From assembly GCA_944989445.1 (NCBI GenBank), contig CALYLW010000734.1:214251-278250 (forward strand): DNA of 64,000 nucleotides. Direction: 5' to 3'. Numbering within the stretch: the stretch's first letter is position 1; the number at the start of each line of letters is the position of its first letter. The position numbers and the translations under genes were made by a program. The notes under the pieces were generated by a model. That model ran no database searches, was not told the origin of the DNA, and saw only the letters and a program-made list of their open reading frames with translations. Source of the stretch: Ampullaceana balthica. Lineage: Eukaryota > Mollusca > Gastropoda > Lymnaeidae. Positions 12,356-25,530 of the stretch are shown here, piece by piece.

Positions 12356-14732
12356 CACAGGAAAAAACTGGAAAAAAATATTAAATAATCATTATTGTTG
12401 TATTTAGTGTAATGTAATAATTGACAGATTTTAACAAAGTTTAAGGACTGTTAAAGTTTACTTTCAGTTGGTTTTATTTTGAAATTTAGACAAACCCTGA
12501 TCCCTTGGTTCACCGTCTAGTCACCCACTACCCGTCAACCTTAACGCCAACGCCACTGCGTCATATACGTTACCGTAGCATTGAAAAAAGCACTGAGTCA
12601 GCTTCATTTTTAGATTTAATTTTATCATATTAAAGTGTTTATAACTATAAGTAAAGGTTACCTTCATTTAAATAATGATATAAATTGCTATGACAAGAGT
12701 TCAGTTTCAGGTGTTCACATAATATCGGAATATAATTTGTTTCAAAATAACATTTGTTCAGGTAAAATAATATTACCTGTGGAAACTCTCTAGTAGCTTT
12801 CAGTTATGAAATTCAATCGACCTGTTGAGAGATAAAAATAGAGTTTCTGATATTCGTGAATACGTCGTTAAGTCCCCTCGAAAACTCATTTTCATCTATG
12901 CAGAATATAAAGTTTGGTTTAACTTTCTCCAACTGTTTTTGTATTACAATAGTACCGTCAATAAAATATTGAACGACCGACTTTATTCCAGATCACAGTA
13001 AAAAGAAATGTCTTCTTTTTTTTTACTTCCACGAATGTCTAATTTAGACCTTGTATTATGATAACGCATTTTTCAATGATCGCATGCCAAATTTGTCCAC
13101 TTTTTCGTAAGTCTATAAAAGGCCATTTTTAAGAGTTACGTAACTCTTTAGTGGATGTTAATTTTTAAAAAAAGATCAAATTCGAGCACTCTTAGATCAA
13201 ATAATATAATTTTCTTTATCATTTCAATTTTAAAACGCAAATGACAACGATTAACAAACACTTACGTCTCAGTGGCAAAGTAACATCTGTTTACAAAATA
13301 TATTTATATATATATATATATATATAATATATATCGTATATATGCATAGCGTAATACTAATTGAAATAAAAGCGCACCGGAACCACGACTTCCACCATCG
13401 ACAGCCAATAAAGGACTTTCCTACTTACTTCCCTGCTCTTCACTCAGGAACGCAACATTTCTACGTAAGAACACGCAAGACAAACTAACATCCTCATCCT
13501 AGTGTTTACAATATGTTTGCCAATTTTTAAAGATGATAATCTCAACATGTATGTCATTGACTTAGTTCAATGGATCGACTAGAGAATTCTTTATCGCTAT
13601 TTCTAAATCATCCGGCCTCTCATAATCTTTCTGATTCTTACTTGTAGTTGTTGAAATTTTCAGTTTCTAATCTTTATATTCTCTTTTGGTAACTCAGTTT
13701 CTTTGTCTTTGAACTGACATTTTAGATGTTTCTTTAACCCTAAAATAGATGGGGGTAGGGAGCACCATGCTGCTACAGCTAGAGATACTGTTTTTGCCCG
13801 GAATAATATCTTTTTCTTTACTCGGTCCGGTACAAACCCTTAGGGGCTTTGCCCTTTCGAACTCTAAATGTATTTTTATAAAATCTAATCATCGAGTGAC
13901 AGTACAAAGGAACGTGTAGTTAATCAAGTCGTCAAGAAGGATTGATTATATACATCATTTTAATTTCAAAAATACGTGTTCGACTTTTAACGAATTTCTT
14001 CAGAAATAACTATTTGATAATAAATAATACCTTTATTTTATGCTGAAAAGCTTACAGCTCAAACGAAAATATATGTGTATTGCAAGTATTTAAAATACTT
14101 TTATCAAAATCACTGATTAATAAATAATATTTGAAATACTCGTCATATGCACGGATAACGGAAAATTTACTTTTTAACAAAGGTGTAGTCATATTTTTCA
14201 GGAGGGATATACCTGTTACAGTTACTGGTTGAAAATCCCTGTAGAAATAAACCAAATGCTTTTAATGTGTTGGAATTCGAATGACACAATTCCTCTAAAT
14301 GTCAAATAGATGACCTACCGTTCCATCGTGTTAGTGAGCTCTCACACTCTACTACTAATACATTCTACAATAATTTCTAACCACTGCTTACAGTTTACTG
14401 GATTTTGAAGGGTTTTATTTTCTGTTGGACTAATATCAAATTCTAAGTGGTCAATTGTTTATGCATTGCAAGCAATGAAATTTGTATCGAATATACCAAG
14501 AGAAACATTTTTCAAGAATATTTATGTCTTGAAAAAAGATAAAACCTTTAAAATGCCATGATAATATTTTGTAACTGTCGCTAATACTAAAAATGAGCAA
14601 TCTGCGAATTGTTATTTCTCTGCTTATTTTAATTTTTGTAGTTGTGTAACCTTGGTTAGGTGTTGGTGAATAGCAATGTAGGACATGAACTGATTAACTT
14701 CGACGGAAGACTGAAGTTGAGATTTCCTGCTG
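12356..14732. other. Intergenic, no gene seen
   Basis: AT-rich sequence upstream of gene A. It contains a short TA microsatellite (about 13306-13330) and scattered short ORFs with no recognisable motif. No splice-flanked EGF or discoidin exon was found on either strand. Confidence 0.5.
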
Positions 14733-14942
14733 AGGGGCCGTCCATAGATGACGTTACACGATTTTATCGATTTTTCGACACCCTCCCCATCGTAACACAT
14801 CGTCATAAAAACGTAGCACCCCCCCTCAACCTCCGATATGACGTTACATAGCTTTGCGCCCCCACCCACACACATAAAAATTGTATTTTCTATATGAAAT
14901 GAGAATGTTTCAAAAAAACCTTTTTGTTATTTAAAGTATGTA

Positions 14943-15800
14943 CAGAGGTACCTCAGTATATGTCTGCTTTGGTATAATTCCAACTCGGTATGCGTCCAGT
15001 TTGGACGCGAGACATTTTGCTTGGTATACCACCTTTGTTTGAAATACAACCCGCTTGCTAAAACTTGTATAGGCTCGTCCATAAATGACGTCACGCGATT
15101 TAGGCCCATCACCCCCCCCCCTGATCGTCACAAAAAAGTTAGCCCCCCTCAAATATGACGTCACAAAGTTTCGTTCCTACACCACCCCCATTAAAAGCCG
15201 CGTTTCCTATTTGAAAATGAGCATGTTTGATATCACTCTTTTGTCATTTAAGTATGTATTTAGTGCAAGGCTGCACTCTAATATCGTAAAACACGTGAAG
15301 CCACGTAAAACGTTATTTAGATAACTTGTAAACAATCAATACTTAAGTAAAACTTTTATTTAAATTTGCGCGCTTTGATTTGGCATGCAAGTTCACTTAT
15401 GATGAGTGCTAAGAAAGTTAATGAGAGAAGCCAAGCAATGGAAAAAAATGGTTCGGATCACCATGAATTTGAAATAAGAATAAGAGATTGTTTACAACAT
15501 GAAATTGGTGAGCGGATCGATGACTAAATTGAATCTGGATAACAGGAAAACATAAAACTGATTTTTTCAAGTTCTTTTTATTTATGTATTCTAGTCTTAA
15601 GTAGTGTTTAAATTATTTCATACAACCAAGTCAATAAATTTATAAAAAATCTAAATAAAAATATGATTTCTTTTTCCATGGGAACGGATTAATCATTTCC
15701 CCCTCTATTTCTTATAGTAAAAATACGTTTTGATTACGTCCATTCTGGTATACGTCCAAGGGTCTGGAATGGATTAATGGTGTATACCGAGGTTCCACTG
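14943..15800. mobile_element. Tigger/pogo-like element
   Basis: The left end CAGAGGTACCTCAGTATATG and the right end, inverted CAGTGGAACCTCGGTATACA, are the inverted repeats typical of Tigger-like elements. TA precedes the left end; the right flank is TG, probably a mutated TA. No transposase remains. A second TGACGTCA-type MITE is nested at 15071. Confidence 0.65.
15071..15400. mobile_element. TGACGTCA-type MITE, 5-prime part
   Basis: It begins aggctcgtccataaatgacg and follows the family interior to about 15400. The matching right end is not visible, so the copy is truncated. It carries two palindromic TGACGTCA octamers. Confidence 0.6.
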
Positions 15801-15812
15801 TGTTTGGTTTAG

Positions 15813-17272
15813 GGGTGTCCAAAGTCCGGCCGGTGGGCCTAAAATTGCCTGAGTTTAAATTTTACCTGCCCCGCAGCCTCATCTTAACTAACTAATTGAT
15901 GGACGTATTATTTCTGTAATGAAATTATATTTATTTTTTAAATTCCAAATTTTGTACTGTTTTGAGTTCCTCAAAGTTTGCAAAATCGATAACATTTTAT
16001 TATTTACCAATTACTCGACTTTCAGTCTTAATGACAGAACAAAGAGACCAGATTTAGTTGCTTCCGTCGTTTTGCAGTCAAAGACGTTAAATTGCGTAGA
16101 AAACAATATCTGTATTTATTAGTGATGGTGCCCCTGCCATGACTGGTGAGCATAGTTGACTACAAAAACTTGTCTGTAACAAAGTCATCGAAGAGGCTAG
16201 CAAAGATTTTAAACTTTACTTTTCTTCACAAGTTTTTTGTGCCAACACCTTAGATGTGATCTGTCCTTAAGCCAATGATAAAATATATAAACTCTATTCA
16301 CTCTAAAGTCACGTTTCACTACCAGTTTCAGCAATTTCTTTTAGACAATCAATGAGAATACGATGATGGTGTGAATCACATTGGTATAAGATGGCTCAGT
16401 CGGGGTACAGCCTTTCAGGGTTAATAAACACTTAAATAAGAAACGGAACAATCCATCGTGGAAAATAAGTAACAACTAATTTCAAATTTATCCGATCCTG
16501 CTTTGCTGGCAGATTAAGGATTTTTAGTTGTAGTGACAAGACATTTAAACTTTCTTAACAGAAATTTTCAAGGGCGAGCAGCAGTGGTAAACCCATTATA
16601 TTCACAAATCAAGGCCTTTGGAAACAAGCTGCAAATTTTTCAAAAGCAATTGTCTTAAATGCAGCCTAATACCAGAAATTTCGCTCGCCCCACTACAGGA
16701 AATCATGTCACATTTTCGAGAAAGAAATTGCAATGAGCAAAGGCAGATGTAAGTTGCAGATATCATATCCATGGCTGATAAATTTCAAATACGTTTTCAT
16801 GACTTAACAACTTTTGAAGAGGAAATACACTTTCGCCATCTACCATCTTCGTGGATCCCGGTGATGCTCCAGGCAATATGCAACTGGAACTTATAGAGTT
16901 TCAAAGTGATGCTGAATGTCGCAGCAGACAACAACAGCTTTTTCTCATTACCGTAAGCTGGATTATGACAGATTCCAAGAAACTCAATCATTTGCCAAGA
17001 AAATGCTCAGCTTGTTTGAATTATAACAAGAATCGTGTGAAGACGAGACTAAGTTACTCTCAATTTTGTGATACCGTACGTCTCAAACTAGTGGTATTGA
17101 GCCTGACCTCGCATATTTACTGCAGTAAAGATCTCAGTTTCACCCTTCACATTAAAATTTTGCAATATAAAACCTCTCAAAATATGTCATTTTTAAAAAT
17201 AATCTTAATCCGGCCGCCGCATATCTTCACTTCCTAGAATATGGCCCACCATGCAAAAGAACTGGACGCCCA
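15813..17272 (+). mobile_element. Decayed hAT element
   Basis: The ends GGGTGTCCAAAGTCCGGCC and, inverted, TGGGCGTCCAGTTC both lead into GGTGGGCC, and 8-bp flanks tggtttag and tgatttag match at seven positions. It carries the transposase remnant described separately. It is inserted in the MITE at 14733-17495, next to the Tigger-like element. Confidence 0.65.
15919..17200 (+). pseudogene. hAT transposase remnant (GTF2IRD2-like)
   Basis: Broken reading frames retain marks of the domesticated-type hAT transposases related to GTF2IRD2 and SCAND3. One is D-G-A-P-A-M-T-G at about 16124-16147, equivalent to the conserved T-D-G-A-P-x-M-T-G. Another is D-P-G-D-A-P-G-N-M-Q-L-E-L-I-E-F-Q at 16852-16902, equivalent to the conserved N-A-P-x-x-L-Q-L-E-L-I-E-L-Q segment. 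A third is a C-terminal T-R-L-S-Y...T-V-R-L segment. Many stops and shifts separate these, so no active protein is possible. Confidence 0.7.
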
Positions 17273-17843
17273 TGATTTAGTGTAAGGATGCACTGTATTA
17301 TGCGTTAAGCCATGTAAAACGTCATTAAATAAATCGTCAGCAATCAAATATTTAAGTGGAAGTTTTATTTTACATTAAACGTTTTGATGGGGCGTCACAA
17401 CAACCTCCCACTCATTAAACATCGTACCAAAAGGGTGATGCCCTTCCACCCCTCACCCCCCCCCCACAGATGCGTTAATTCATTTATGGACGGCCATTTC
17501 ACGCAATCAGTTTCCTTCCTTGTTTTAACACAGTTGTATGCCTGTCTCGAGATGGACATTTTTCTTTCTACATGATAATCAAAAATATAATTACAAGTAT
17601 TGCATTACTTGAGCCTACAAGGGGTATGCTTTAAGTTTCTACACATACTGGATTTAAAAGGGTTTTTTATAGGAAAATGAGTCCTACTTAATTATCCAAT
17701 CATGCTCTACTAGACACTCAACTAATCACTGCAGCAAATGCACATGGTAAAAGATTTCCAGCTATTACCGAGACACTATACGCCACTTTGGATTATATCT
17801 AATATTTACGTTTTAATATGTTTCTAATATATATGTGTATATG

Positions 17844-17844
<1 letters not shown>

Positions 17845-17867
<23 letters not shown>
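17845..17867. repeat. TA microsatellite
   Basis: Short run of TA dinucleotides just before the tandem TIR elements. Similar short runs occur at about 13306-13330 and 33358-33378. Confidence 0.8.
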
Positions 17868-17876
<9 letters not shown>

Positions 17877-17975
17877 TATTAAATTTATTTAGTATTGATC
17901 ACATATCTGTCTGTGTTTGTGTTTGTCCTTTATGCCTTACTACACCATTGATCCGAACGCCATAAAACTTGGCAG

Positions 17976-18501
17976 TTTTTAAATCCCTTATATTAACTTC
18001 ACCGCCGTCTCTGTCTCGCTGTCTTGGGCGGGCACCGCGGAAAAAACAAACGTAAAAAATGACCCAATTCCCGTCATGCCATCGAAATGAAATTTTGCAC
18101 ACGGACCCGTGTCACCTAACAATTCATCGGAACAAAAATTCAGATCGATCGAACGTACAGTTATTAAATTAATGCATTTTAGTTTATCTAGTTTATCTAT
18201 ATATAAACTATATGTAGCAACAGCGGTCGCTATCGTTTACATTTTACGGGTCACGTGACTTCACCCCAGCCATAGGTGAACACATCTCGTGTTTTAACCA
18301 GGTGTACTGGCGTGCTTTTGTTTACATTTTGCGTGTCACGCTGAGCGCGGTCCAGCTATCGGTGACAAGACCTTTCCCCTCTCCCACCACCCACCCGGGT
18401 TAAAAGCAAAGGTAATTTAAGACCGATTCAGTCTGTAAATATTTGTTGCGTTTGAACGTAATCAATACTTTTAGTTATGTCTCATATATAAGGGATTTAT
18501 A
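17976..18501. mobile_element. TIR element, copy 1 of tandem pair
   Basis: It is bounded by tttttaaatcccttatat and its inverse atataagggatttata. The interior matches copy 2 (18514-19004) throughout, including tgtcttgggcgggcaccgcg and ttacgggtca. No coding capacity. Class unassigned. The pair sits head-to-tail with about 12 bp between, unusual for independent insertions. Confidence 0.65.
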
Positions 18502-18513
18502 GTCAAAAACTTT

Positions 18514-19004
18514 GTTTTTAAATCCCTTATATTAATTTCACCACCGTCTCTCACTGTCTCTCTGTCTTGGGCGGGCACCGCGGAAAAACAGAAGTAAACA
18601 ATGACCCACTTTCCGTCATGCCATCGAGCTGAAATTTGGCACATGGACCCGTGTCACCTAACAATGCATCGTATCAAAATTTTAGATCGATCGAACGTAC
18701 CTTAATTAAATTAATGCATTTTTAGTTTATCTATATAAAACTATATGTAGAAGTCTATATTGTTTACATTTTACGGGTCAATGGACTTCACGCAAGCCAC
18801 AGGTGAACACATCTCGTGTTTTAACGAGGTAAACCACCTGGAGTTGAGTAAACGCGTTCACGCCACCCGTCCATGTCCACACCCCCTCCCCCTTGCCCCA
18901 GTTTTAAAGCCAGGGGAGATAATTTCGGTTTCAGTCTGTAAATGTTTGTCGCGTTTGGACATAATCAATACTTTTAGTTATGTCTCATATATAAGGGATT
19001 TATA
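18514..19004. mobile_element. TIR element, copy 2 of tandem pair
   Basis: Same ends and internal order as the copy at 17976-18501, with point differences and small indels. Related ends occur at about 5423-6041. The arrangement suggests unequal crossing-over or insertion into a like copy. Confidence 0.65.
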
Positions 19005-19144
19005 GTCAAAATATTTGTTTTTACGGGGTTGTTTTATTTGAAAATGCTCCCTGGGTAATATCAGACAAATAAAAATAATTATTGTCAACTGTGATTTTGG
19101 TACGGAGGCCTAAACTGTCATTTTTAAAAAAATATCAATTATAA

Positions 19145-19400
19145 GAGATGCGGTGGTCGAGTGGCAGCGCGTTAGACTGGCGTACCGATGGTCGCGGGTT
19201 CGAATCCATGTGAAGGCAAGTATTTGTTCCCGGGGCCTAGGGCGTCCCTGAGTCACCCAGCTCCGAATGGGTACCTAAAACTAGTTAGGCGGCTGGGCAA
19301 TTCGTGGATACAAGCCGTGGCTTGTGAACGCTGCATCACTTGCCAACAGATCTTCTGTCATGGTCTGTGGACGCAATTATCTTCGTGAAGAAACGATTGT
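19145..19400 (+). mobile_element. tRNA-derived SINE
   Basis: The head has an A-box-like tggtcgagtggc (about 19154) and a B box ggttcgaatcc (19198-19207), the internal RNA polymerase III promoter of tRNA genes, but the cloverleaf is not convincing. It is followed by a non-tRNA body (ggcctagggcgtccctgag, then gcttgtgaacgctgcatc) that recurs inverted at 36433-36715. A diverged copy lies at 41770-42010. Confidence 0.8.
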
Positions 19401-19995
19401 GCTGAAGTTACTGAGTACACCTCGGTGAAATTTTCTAGCATTAAAAAAACAACAACACTTATTGGTTTATTCTGATATTGTTGCAAAGAGCTGCAGGTAA
19501 ACTTGTTGGTTATAAAAATGTGATAAGTTTTTGATTTGGCAGTACCCAAACATAACCAACTTAGAGATAGACTTCATTCTCGCCTGTACTCAGACTGCTT
19601 CCCGTCTGGCATACGAACATGGGATGGTTTTCCATCAAAAGTCAGGACTAACTACAGTCAAAACTAAATTTTAAAATTAAATTAAAAGGTCTAAAACGTA
19701 ATGCCAGGCAAGATACAAGTTAATGATAAGCTTAGGACGCAAGAATCTTCTGCATATATAAGGAAAGTCTGCAATATATATACTTATATGTGATTATATA
19801 TAACTCCGATGCAATTCTTAAAAATTAGTTGCATTTAGGCTACTTACATATAATTTTTTTTTCTATAACACATGACAAAATGATTTCCTTCAAATTAAAC
19901 ATAGATGTGCTTAGTACAGGGTGCAAATAAATTTCTTACTTTTTCTTTTAGCTACACGTGATTGAGTGTAATATATTTTCTTACTAATATGGGAG

Positions 19996-22237
19996 CAGGG
20001 TCAGACTTAGCCTTTGAACCACTCCGTGCAAAAGTGAAAAATTGCGCCTCTATCTAATTACAAATTAAGTATGGGGCGTCCATAAATGACGTCACGCACC
20101 TTTATTAAAAAAAAGGGGGGGGCGGGGTTCACGCATTTGGGACGAGGGGGAGGGGGTGTTTAAGAAAATTGACGTCACATCAAAAACGCGCAAATTTAAA
20201 TTTTAAAAAATCAACTTAATTATTTGATTGCTTAGAAGTTATTTCATGACGTTTTACATGGTTTCACGCGTGTTAGGATATTATAGTGCATACTTACACC
20301 AAATGCATATTTAAATAACAAAACTTTAATTTGCAAAATGCTAATTTTCAATTAGAATGGGGGGGGGGTGTGCCCCAGCTTTGTGACTTCATATAGGAGG
20401 GAGATCTAAGTTTTTATGAGGAAGTGTGACGAGGTGTGTGTAAAATCGGCCAAATTCGCGTGAAGTCAATTGTGGACGGCCCCTATTCTGAAAAATGGTA
20501 TTTGGCATGACCTTTTATCATTTTTAGCGAACACCGCCCCCCCAAAAAAAAACAAAAAAACTTTAACTTAAACACAGTAATTAACACAAATGCTTGATAT
20601 TATATTTTACAATAAAATGCTTCATTAAGAATAAAACAGTTGCCATCCGTTTATAATCAGACAGTTTTTAAATGAACTTCATGTTCAGATACTTCTCAAA
20701 TTAATTTAGAAATATTTCAGCTGTTACTGAGTTCATACTAAACTGCTAATATAGCGAGGTTCGACAATCTTGATTGAGATGTTGTTTCCAGAAAAGTTAT
20801 TTTATTATTTTTAGTTTGGAAAAATTACTTTCGCTGGATCGGAAGTTACCAAAATTCTTCATTTTTATTATGAATTTCAAAGCTTCCAATGGTTCTAAAT
20901 ATTTTTTCAATAGAGAATACACCCATGATATTTTATTATAAATGTTATATCAACTGACTCTCCATCTGTTAAAAGGCTTTCAAAATCTTTGCAATTTGCC
21001 TACATCACAGGAGAACTAACATCTTTTAGTTCATATTTATTATATAAAAAACAAAAGTAACTGTTGTGATGTTGCAGCTGAGAAAATATTTGTTCTAAAT
21101 ACTTGGTTTAAGTGTCAACAATGTGGTAAACGGATTTAAATTAGTATCTTTCCTGTGCATTTAAAGTGGGCTCGACCTGATTTGCATCAAATTGACTTTT
21201 TTGAGTCCAGTGGCTTCATTAGGGTTGGTGTCACCCATTCACTACTTACTCAACAAACCTCCTCCTGAGTCTGCCAGTGCCAAATAACTGTAAAATACAG
21301 AATTTAAAACATTGTGTCACCTTTTGTGATGGTGTCACACTGTGCGGTCCGCACAACCCACACCCCCCCCCCAAGTACGCCCCTGAGTCAAATTTTTTAT
21401 CTGCATCTATTTCAGGTGCCATTTTCCCGTGTCAGCAAGGATGGCATTAAAGCCATTGTCTGATCTTGGATTCTTTTTTTTTAATTTTGTAACGTCTCAA
21501 AAGTTTTATAGTCAAAGCAATATCATAATTTTTGCCTTGCATGAGTTTACTAATGAGTTAATATCTCATACAATTTACCATTTCACTACAAAACAAAAAA
21601 AAATTTGCAGAAGAGGCAAAACAACAACACAATCTTTAGCTACAGAATACACCAACCATTCTGGTTATTTTCTCTCCATTGCTAAGATGTTTTATATAAT
21701 TGTTTGATGTGAACCTCTTATCAGTAGGGAAATGAAAGTTAAACCCTTTCGTACTGTGCGCCGGTCCAAGTCATAACAATGTTGGTCAGTGAGGTAAACA
21801 TGTCCCCCGGGCTCCTAGGTGCAGGGGCGCAAAAGTGAGGTTTACAACGTGACATTATAGTAAAATCTCATGAAATGGAAAGGGTCGGGGCGCCAATTTT
21901 TAAAATATTTTTTTCCCTGGGCGCAAAATATCCTAGTTACACCATTTGCAAAGAAGAGAGAACGATATAACCTCTCGTCATAGAACTCACTGCGGCATGG
22001 GTTAAAATCGAATTTTTGCTTTATAATATAATAGTTATTTATGGTCTATAATTTAAAAGGATAAATGTATACGCTATAATAATAAAACGAATTAATTGCC
22101 TAATTTTTGTGACTTGTTTTTCAAATTCATTTTTGGAATTCCTCCTCAGTATTTCCATAAAATGAATTTTGCGCCCCTCGATCTTTTTACTCCGTGCATT
22201 TGCACGGAAAGACATATTATAGTGTTAGTCCGCCCTG
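19996..22237 (-). mobile_element. Decayed hAT element (CAGGG ends)
   Basis: The left end CAGGGTCAGACTTAGCC and the right end, inverted CAGGGCGGACTAACAC, pair as terminal repeats, each followed inward by ccgtgca and gcgcc motifs. On the minus strand around 20690-20860, broken frames read F-S-K-L-K-I-I-K and S-N-L-A-I-L, the C-terminal dimerisation region of DUF4371-type hAT transposases. A TGACGTCA-type MITE is nested at 20073. I saw no clean 8-bp duplication. Confidence 0.55.
20073..20484. mobile_element. TGACGTCA-type MITE
   Basis: The ends ggggcgtccataaatgacg and, inverted, aggggccgtccacaattgac bound about 410 bp with mirrored G-rich (gggggcgg) subterminal parts and an AT-rich middle. It carries TGACGTCA octamers near the left end. 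Non-coding. Confidence 0.7.
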
Positions 22238-22239
22238 AC

Positions 22240-25060
22240 TAAGAGGTTCAGTTGTAATAGTCACTAGTAGTTTACTTTACAGTTTTTGTTTTAACTCACG
22301 GCTCTACATGTAATTATGTAACTTTTCTTCTACCCTCCAATCTACTGGACCGAATCTCATCCACAGTAAACTAGGTTTTAGGGGCGGGGGAGGGGCGGAT
22401 GTCATGAACTTTGTTCCAATTAGCTATTAGGAAGTTTGAAAAAAGTGAGATAAGACGAAAGCATGATCCTAACTGTGTCCCCCATTTTTTAAAGTTGTGT
22501 AGCATGATAATTATCTCGCCATCTTGACGTCACATAATCGCTGTAGTCAACGTAATGATCTTATGTTTCTACTGCTTAAAAAAATAATCGCATCGCCTTT
22601 GGGTAATGTGAACAGATATTAATTCCCATACAATATTTTAAAATATGTTTGAAGGTTGAAATATTAAAAAGAAAAAACGCATTTCAATAATTCCCTCCTG
22701 TACTCCATGCATCTTACACTGCACCACTTTCAGTTTCAATAGAAATACAGTATACCTAAAAATATCTCTAGTGGTGAAAGGGATGGTGTGCATATTTTGA
22801 CAAGTTCTGCTTTGAAACTATTACGGGAGAAAAGATAGCAAGCGCTAGCACTGAGAGATATTTCTAGAAATCCCGATTCAGCTTTGCACGTATAAAAATC
22901 AAAACATTTATCAATATCTCACTCCCTTGAAATTAGCAATGGTTCTTAAAATAAAAACACAGCCTTGATATTTTTGTACACACTCTATAAAAAACAAAAA
23001 TATAATTAAACCTGTGTTTGCACTTATATACTTGTATTTCTATAACAGTCTTGATATATTATGCTAGTCTTATCTTATCTTATCTGTTTACAGACGCTCC
23101 TTCTATACAGAAGATTATTGCGTCCTACGCATATCTATGGTTTGTGTCTAGTCCTGCATTTTTATTAGAGATTTAAACGTTGATAAAGTGTTGGTTTTCC
23201 TGGATTCTTCAGGCAACCCATTCCACGCCCGAATTCCGGACGGGAAGAATGAAAATTTGTATGTGTTTGTTCTTGCATACGGAATAAGAAAGGTGTTTTT
23301 ATCCTTATGTCTATCTGAGGGTTGTATTAAGTTATCTTTGTGTTGTATTTCTAAATTAGAATTAATTGCTTTATGTATGATTACTACTTTGCTCTTGGTT
23401 CTTCTATCCTCTAGTGTTTCAAGGTTTAATGATTTAACTAATGGTGTTATTCTTGTCAGTTTTGAATATTCTCCAGTAATGAATCTGGCAGCTCTTTTTT
23501 GTCTAATGAAATTATGGGTTAAGGCACTTAATGCCCGCCCGGGATTTTGTTGTTGTTGCGCATGATTCTTATATTTATTTATCTAAGAAACTAAGTCGAC
23601 TGAGATATGTCAAATTTGCCATTTATCTCTTTCCAGGAATTCCTTACCCTAGAGATACCCCCTTAGGAAGTCCTGTAGATACTACTTATTTGCCAATAGT
23701 GCAATCAAAATGCTCAAATAATTGTAAGTTTATACGTTCCTTTTTGTAAGATATATTGTATTTGAAAATGATTATGATTGCTTTATTATTTCTTATCATC
23801 AGTTATCAGTCTGTGTTACCTGGGTGTATTATAATATAGCCCGTCAAACACATTAAAGTTTTCTTTAAAGGATCAATACAATGTTTAAATCCCTAAGGCG
23901 TCGACCCCTCGCTCCAACCTACAGCATCAACATCTGAAGGTTAGTACCATGTCGAACAAATGTCACGCATCATAAGATCAGGTGTCAGCACTACTTTCCT
24001 CGGTCTTGACAATCTCAAAAAACATTCAGATGGAACGTGAGACAAATCTATAACTCCTCTGCGACTTTCTCTTTCCCAATAGCCGTTACACCATCAGCCC
24101 TTTTCTGATGAAGTAATAAGAACTAAAATACTTATATCTTTTGATAAAATATGCCAAAGCATTTAATTTTAATGAAGACTTATTTGAATTAATTGATATA
24201 TTTCACATTACATATTTTTTTTTATCTTAGCAGCTTTAATTTTTAAAAAGTTAAACCTATTCAGAACGTTTCGAAAAATATGACACATTTCTGACTTGGT
24301 AGAAATGGAAATTTAATTTTAAAAAAGGAATATATTCAATTAACTAAAGTGAAGAGACTTCAATAATTGAATTCAATATGTAACAAGATTAAAAGACTGA
24401 TGTGCTGGTTATTTCTTTAATTACCCTTGAGTTGTTTTACCTTTCCCTTTTGTATTGACCACATTTTCACACAAAATAAAAGGCAACCCAGGTAAGCAGT
24501 AGATATCGCCAATAGAAATTTATTGACTTACTTTATTAAAACAAAGTACATAATTAATCTTAAATTAAGATTAACGAAGTAGAAACTGAACGAATTGTTC
24601 AAATAAACCTTTTATTTGTATACGAATTACAGAATGTACAGGAATTAAATGAAGTTTTAATGCAATGTATTATTTTTAGAAATTGAAATGATCCTTGTAC
24701 GTAAATATCTGTAAACGACCCATAAAAATGTTAAAGAAAATGTATCGTTTAATTTTTTTATTTGCTTGACAACATAAACGATTGGACATGGCTAAGGCTG
24801 TATGAATTACCGGCTGTGGCTCAAGATAGGGATATGTCGAGTTCGGTGTATGTTGATGTGTGCATGCGCTAAAACTGTATTTTTTTTAAAAAATAGACTT
24901 TGACGCTCACAGAGACAAAGCACTCTATTAGCAAGTATAACCCACCCTGAGTGTGAAATACAGTATCGCCAGTTTTAAATATGACATTCTGTTTTGTGTT
25001 GTTTTTTTTAGGGTGGAGCTAATTCAAACTCTTATGACCAATATTCCCTGTAAAATTCGT
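22240..25060. other. Intergenic, mostly unassigned
   Basis: It holds the second copy of the 170-bp SINE-tail repeat (about 23085-23265). ORFs at 23188-23565 overlap that repeat and show no domain. Nothing else was recognised on either strand. Confidence 0.5.
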
Positions 25061-25249
25061 TGGTCCGAGTGCAAATAAAAAAACGTGTGTTCAAGATTGC
25101 ACATTATCATTTTGTTGTTCAATATTTTTTTGAAAAATGTTATCTGCGCAGTATTCTTGAACTGCTGGGCGCAGCCTTAATCAGATATATGTGCGGCCAC
25201 GCAGCCGCACAGCTTAAATGGAACATTACTTATAATCCAGGTAATCATT

Positions 25250-25530
25250 TTACTAGCAGGTTTCATCAAGAGGACATCTCCATATAGATGCTTTTGCACA
25301 GTTGGAATTGACGTGTCCAATATCTCGACAGACAGATAGATGCTCAACTGTTTCCTCCGCGTCACCACGTACTCGGCAGCCGATATCCACTCTCGTGTGG
25401 AACCTATGCAAGTAACGAAGTGTAGGACAAAGCTCAATCCTCATCAGGATTATGTGTCTTGTATTACGAGGTAGTTTCAACAAGTGGCCTAGGCATAAAC
25501 TGTTAATCCTCTCCGGCCGTGTCTCCAAAT
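25250..25530 (-). pseudogene. Probable LINE C-terminal fragment
   Basis: A minus-strand peptide reads R-Y-L-H-R-F-H-T-R-V-D-I-G-C, then A-E-E-T-V-E-H-L-S-V-C, resembling the end of non-LTR retrotransposon proteins where E-x-A-E-H-V-L-x-x-C follows a basic region. Short and degenerate, so the assignment is weak. Confidence 0.35.

Larger units (their letters stand above)
14733..17495. mobile_element. TGACGTCA-type MITE split by later insertions
   Basis: The left part (14733-14942) starts aggggccgtccatagatgac and the right part (about 17273-17495) ends tttatggacggcca, the inverted ends of a MITE family also present at 15071, 20073, 48274 and 49199. Comparison with the copy at 15071 shows the interior continuing from aaagtatgta to tttagtgtaagg, so everything between is inserted: a Tigger-like element (14943-15800) and a hAT (15813-17272). 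Confidence 0.65.
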
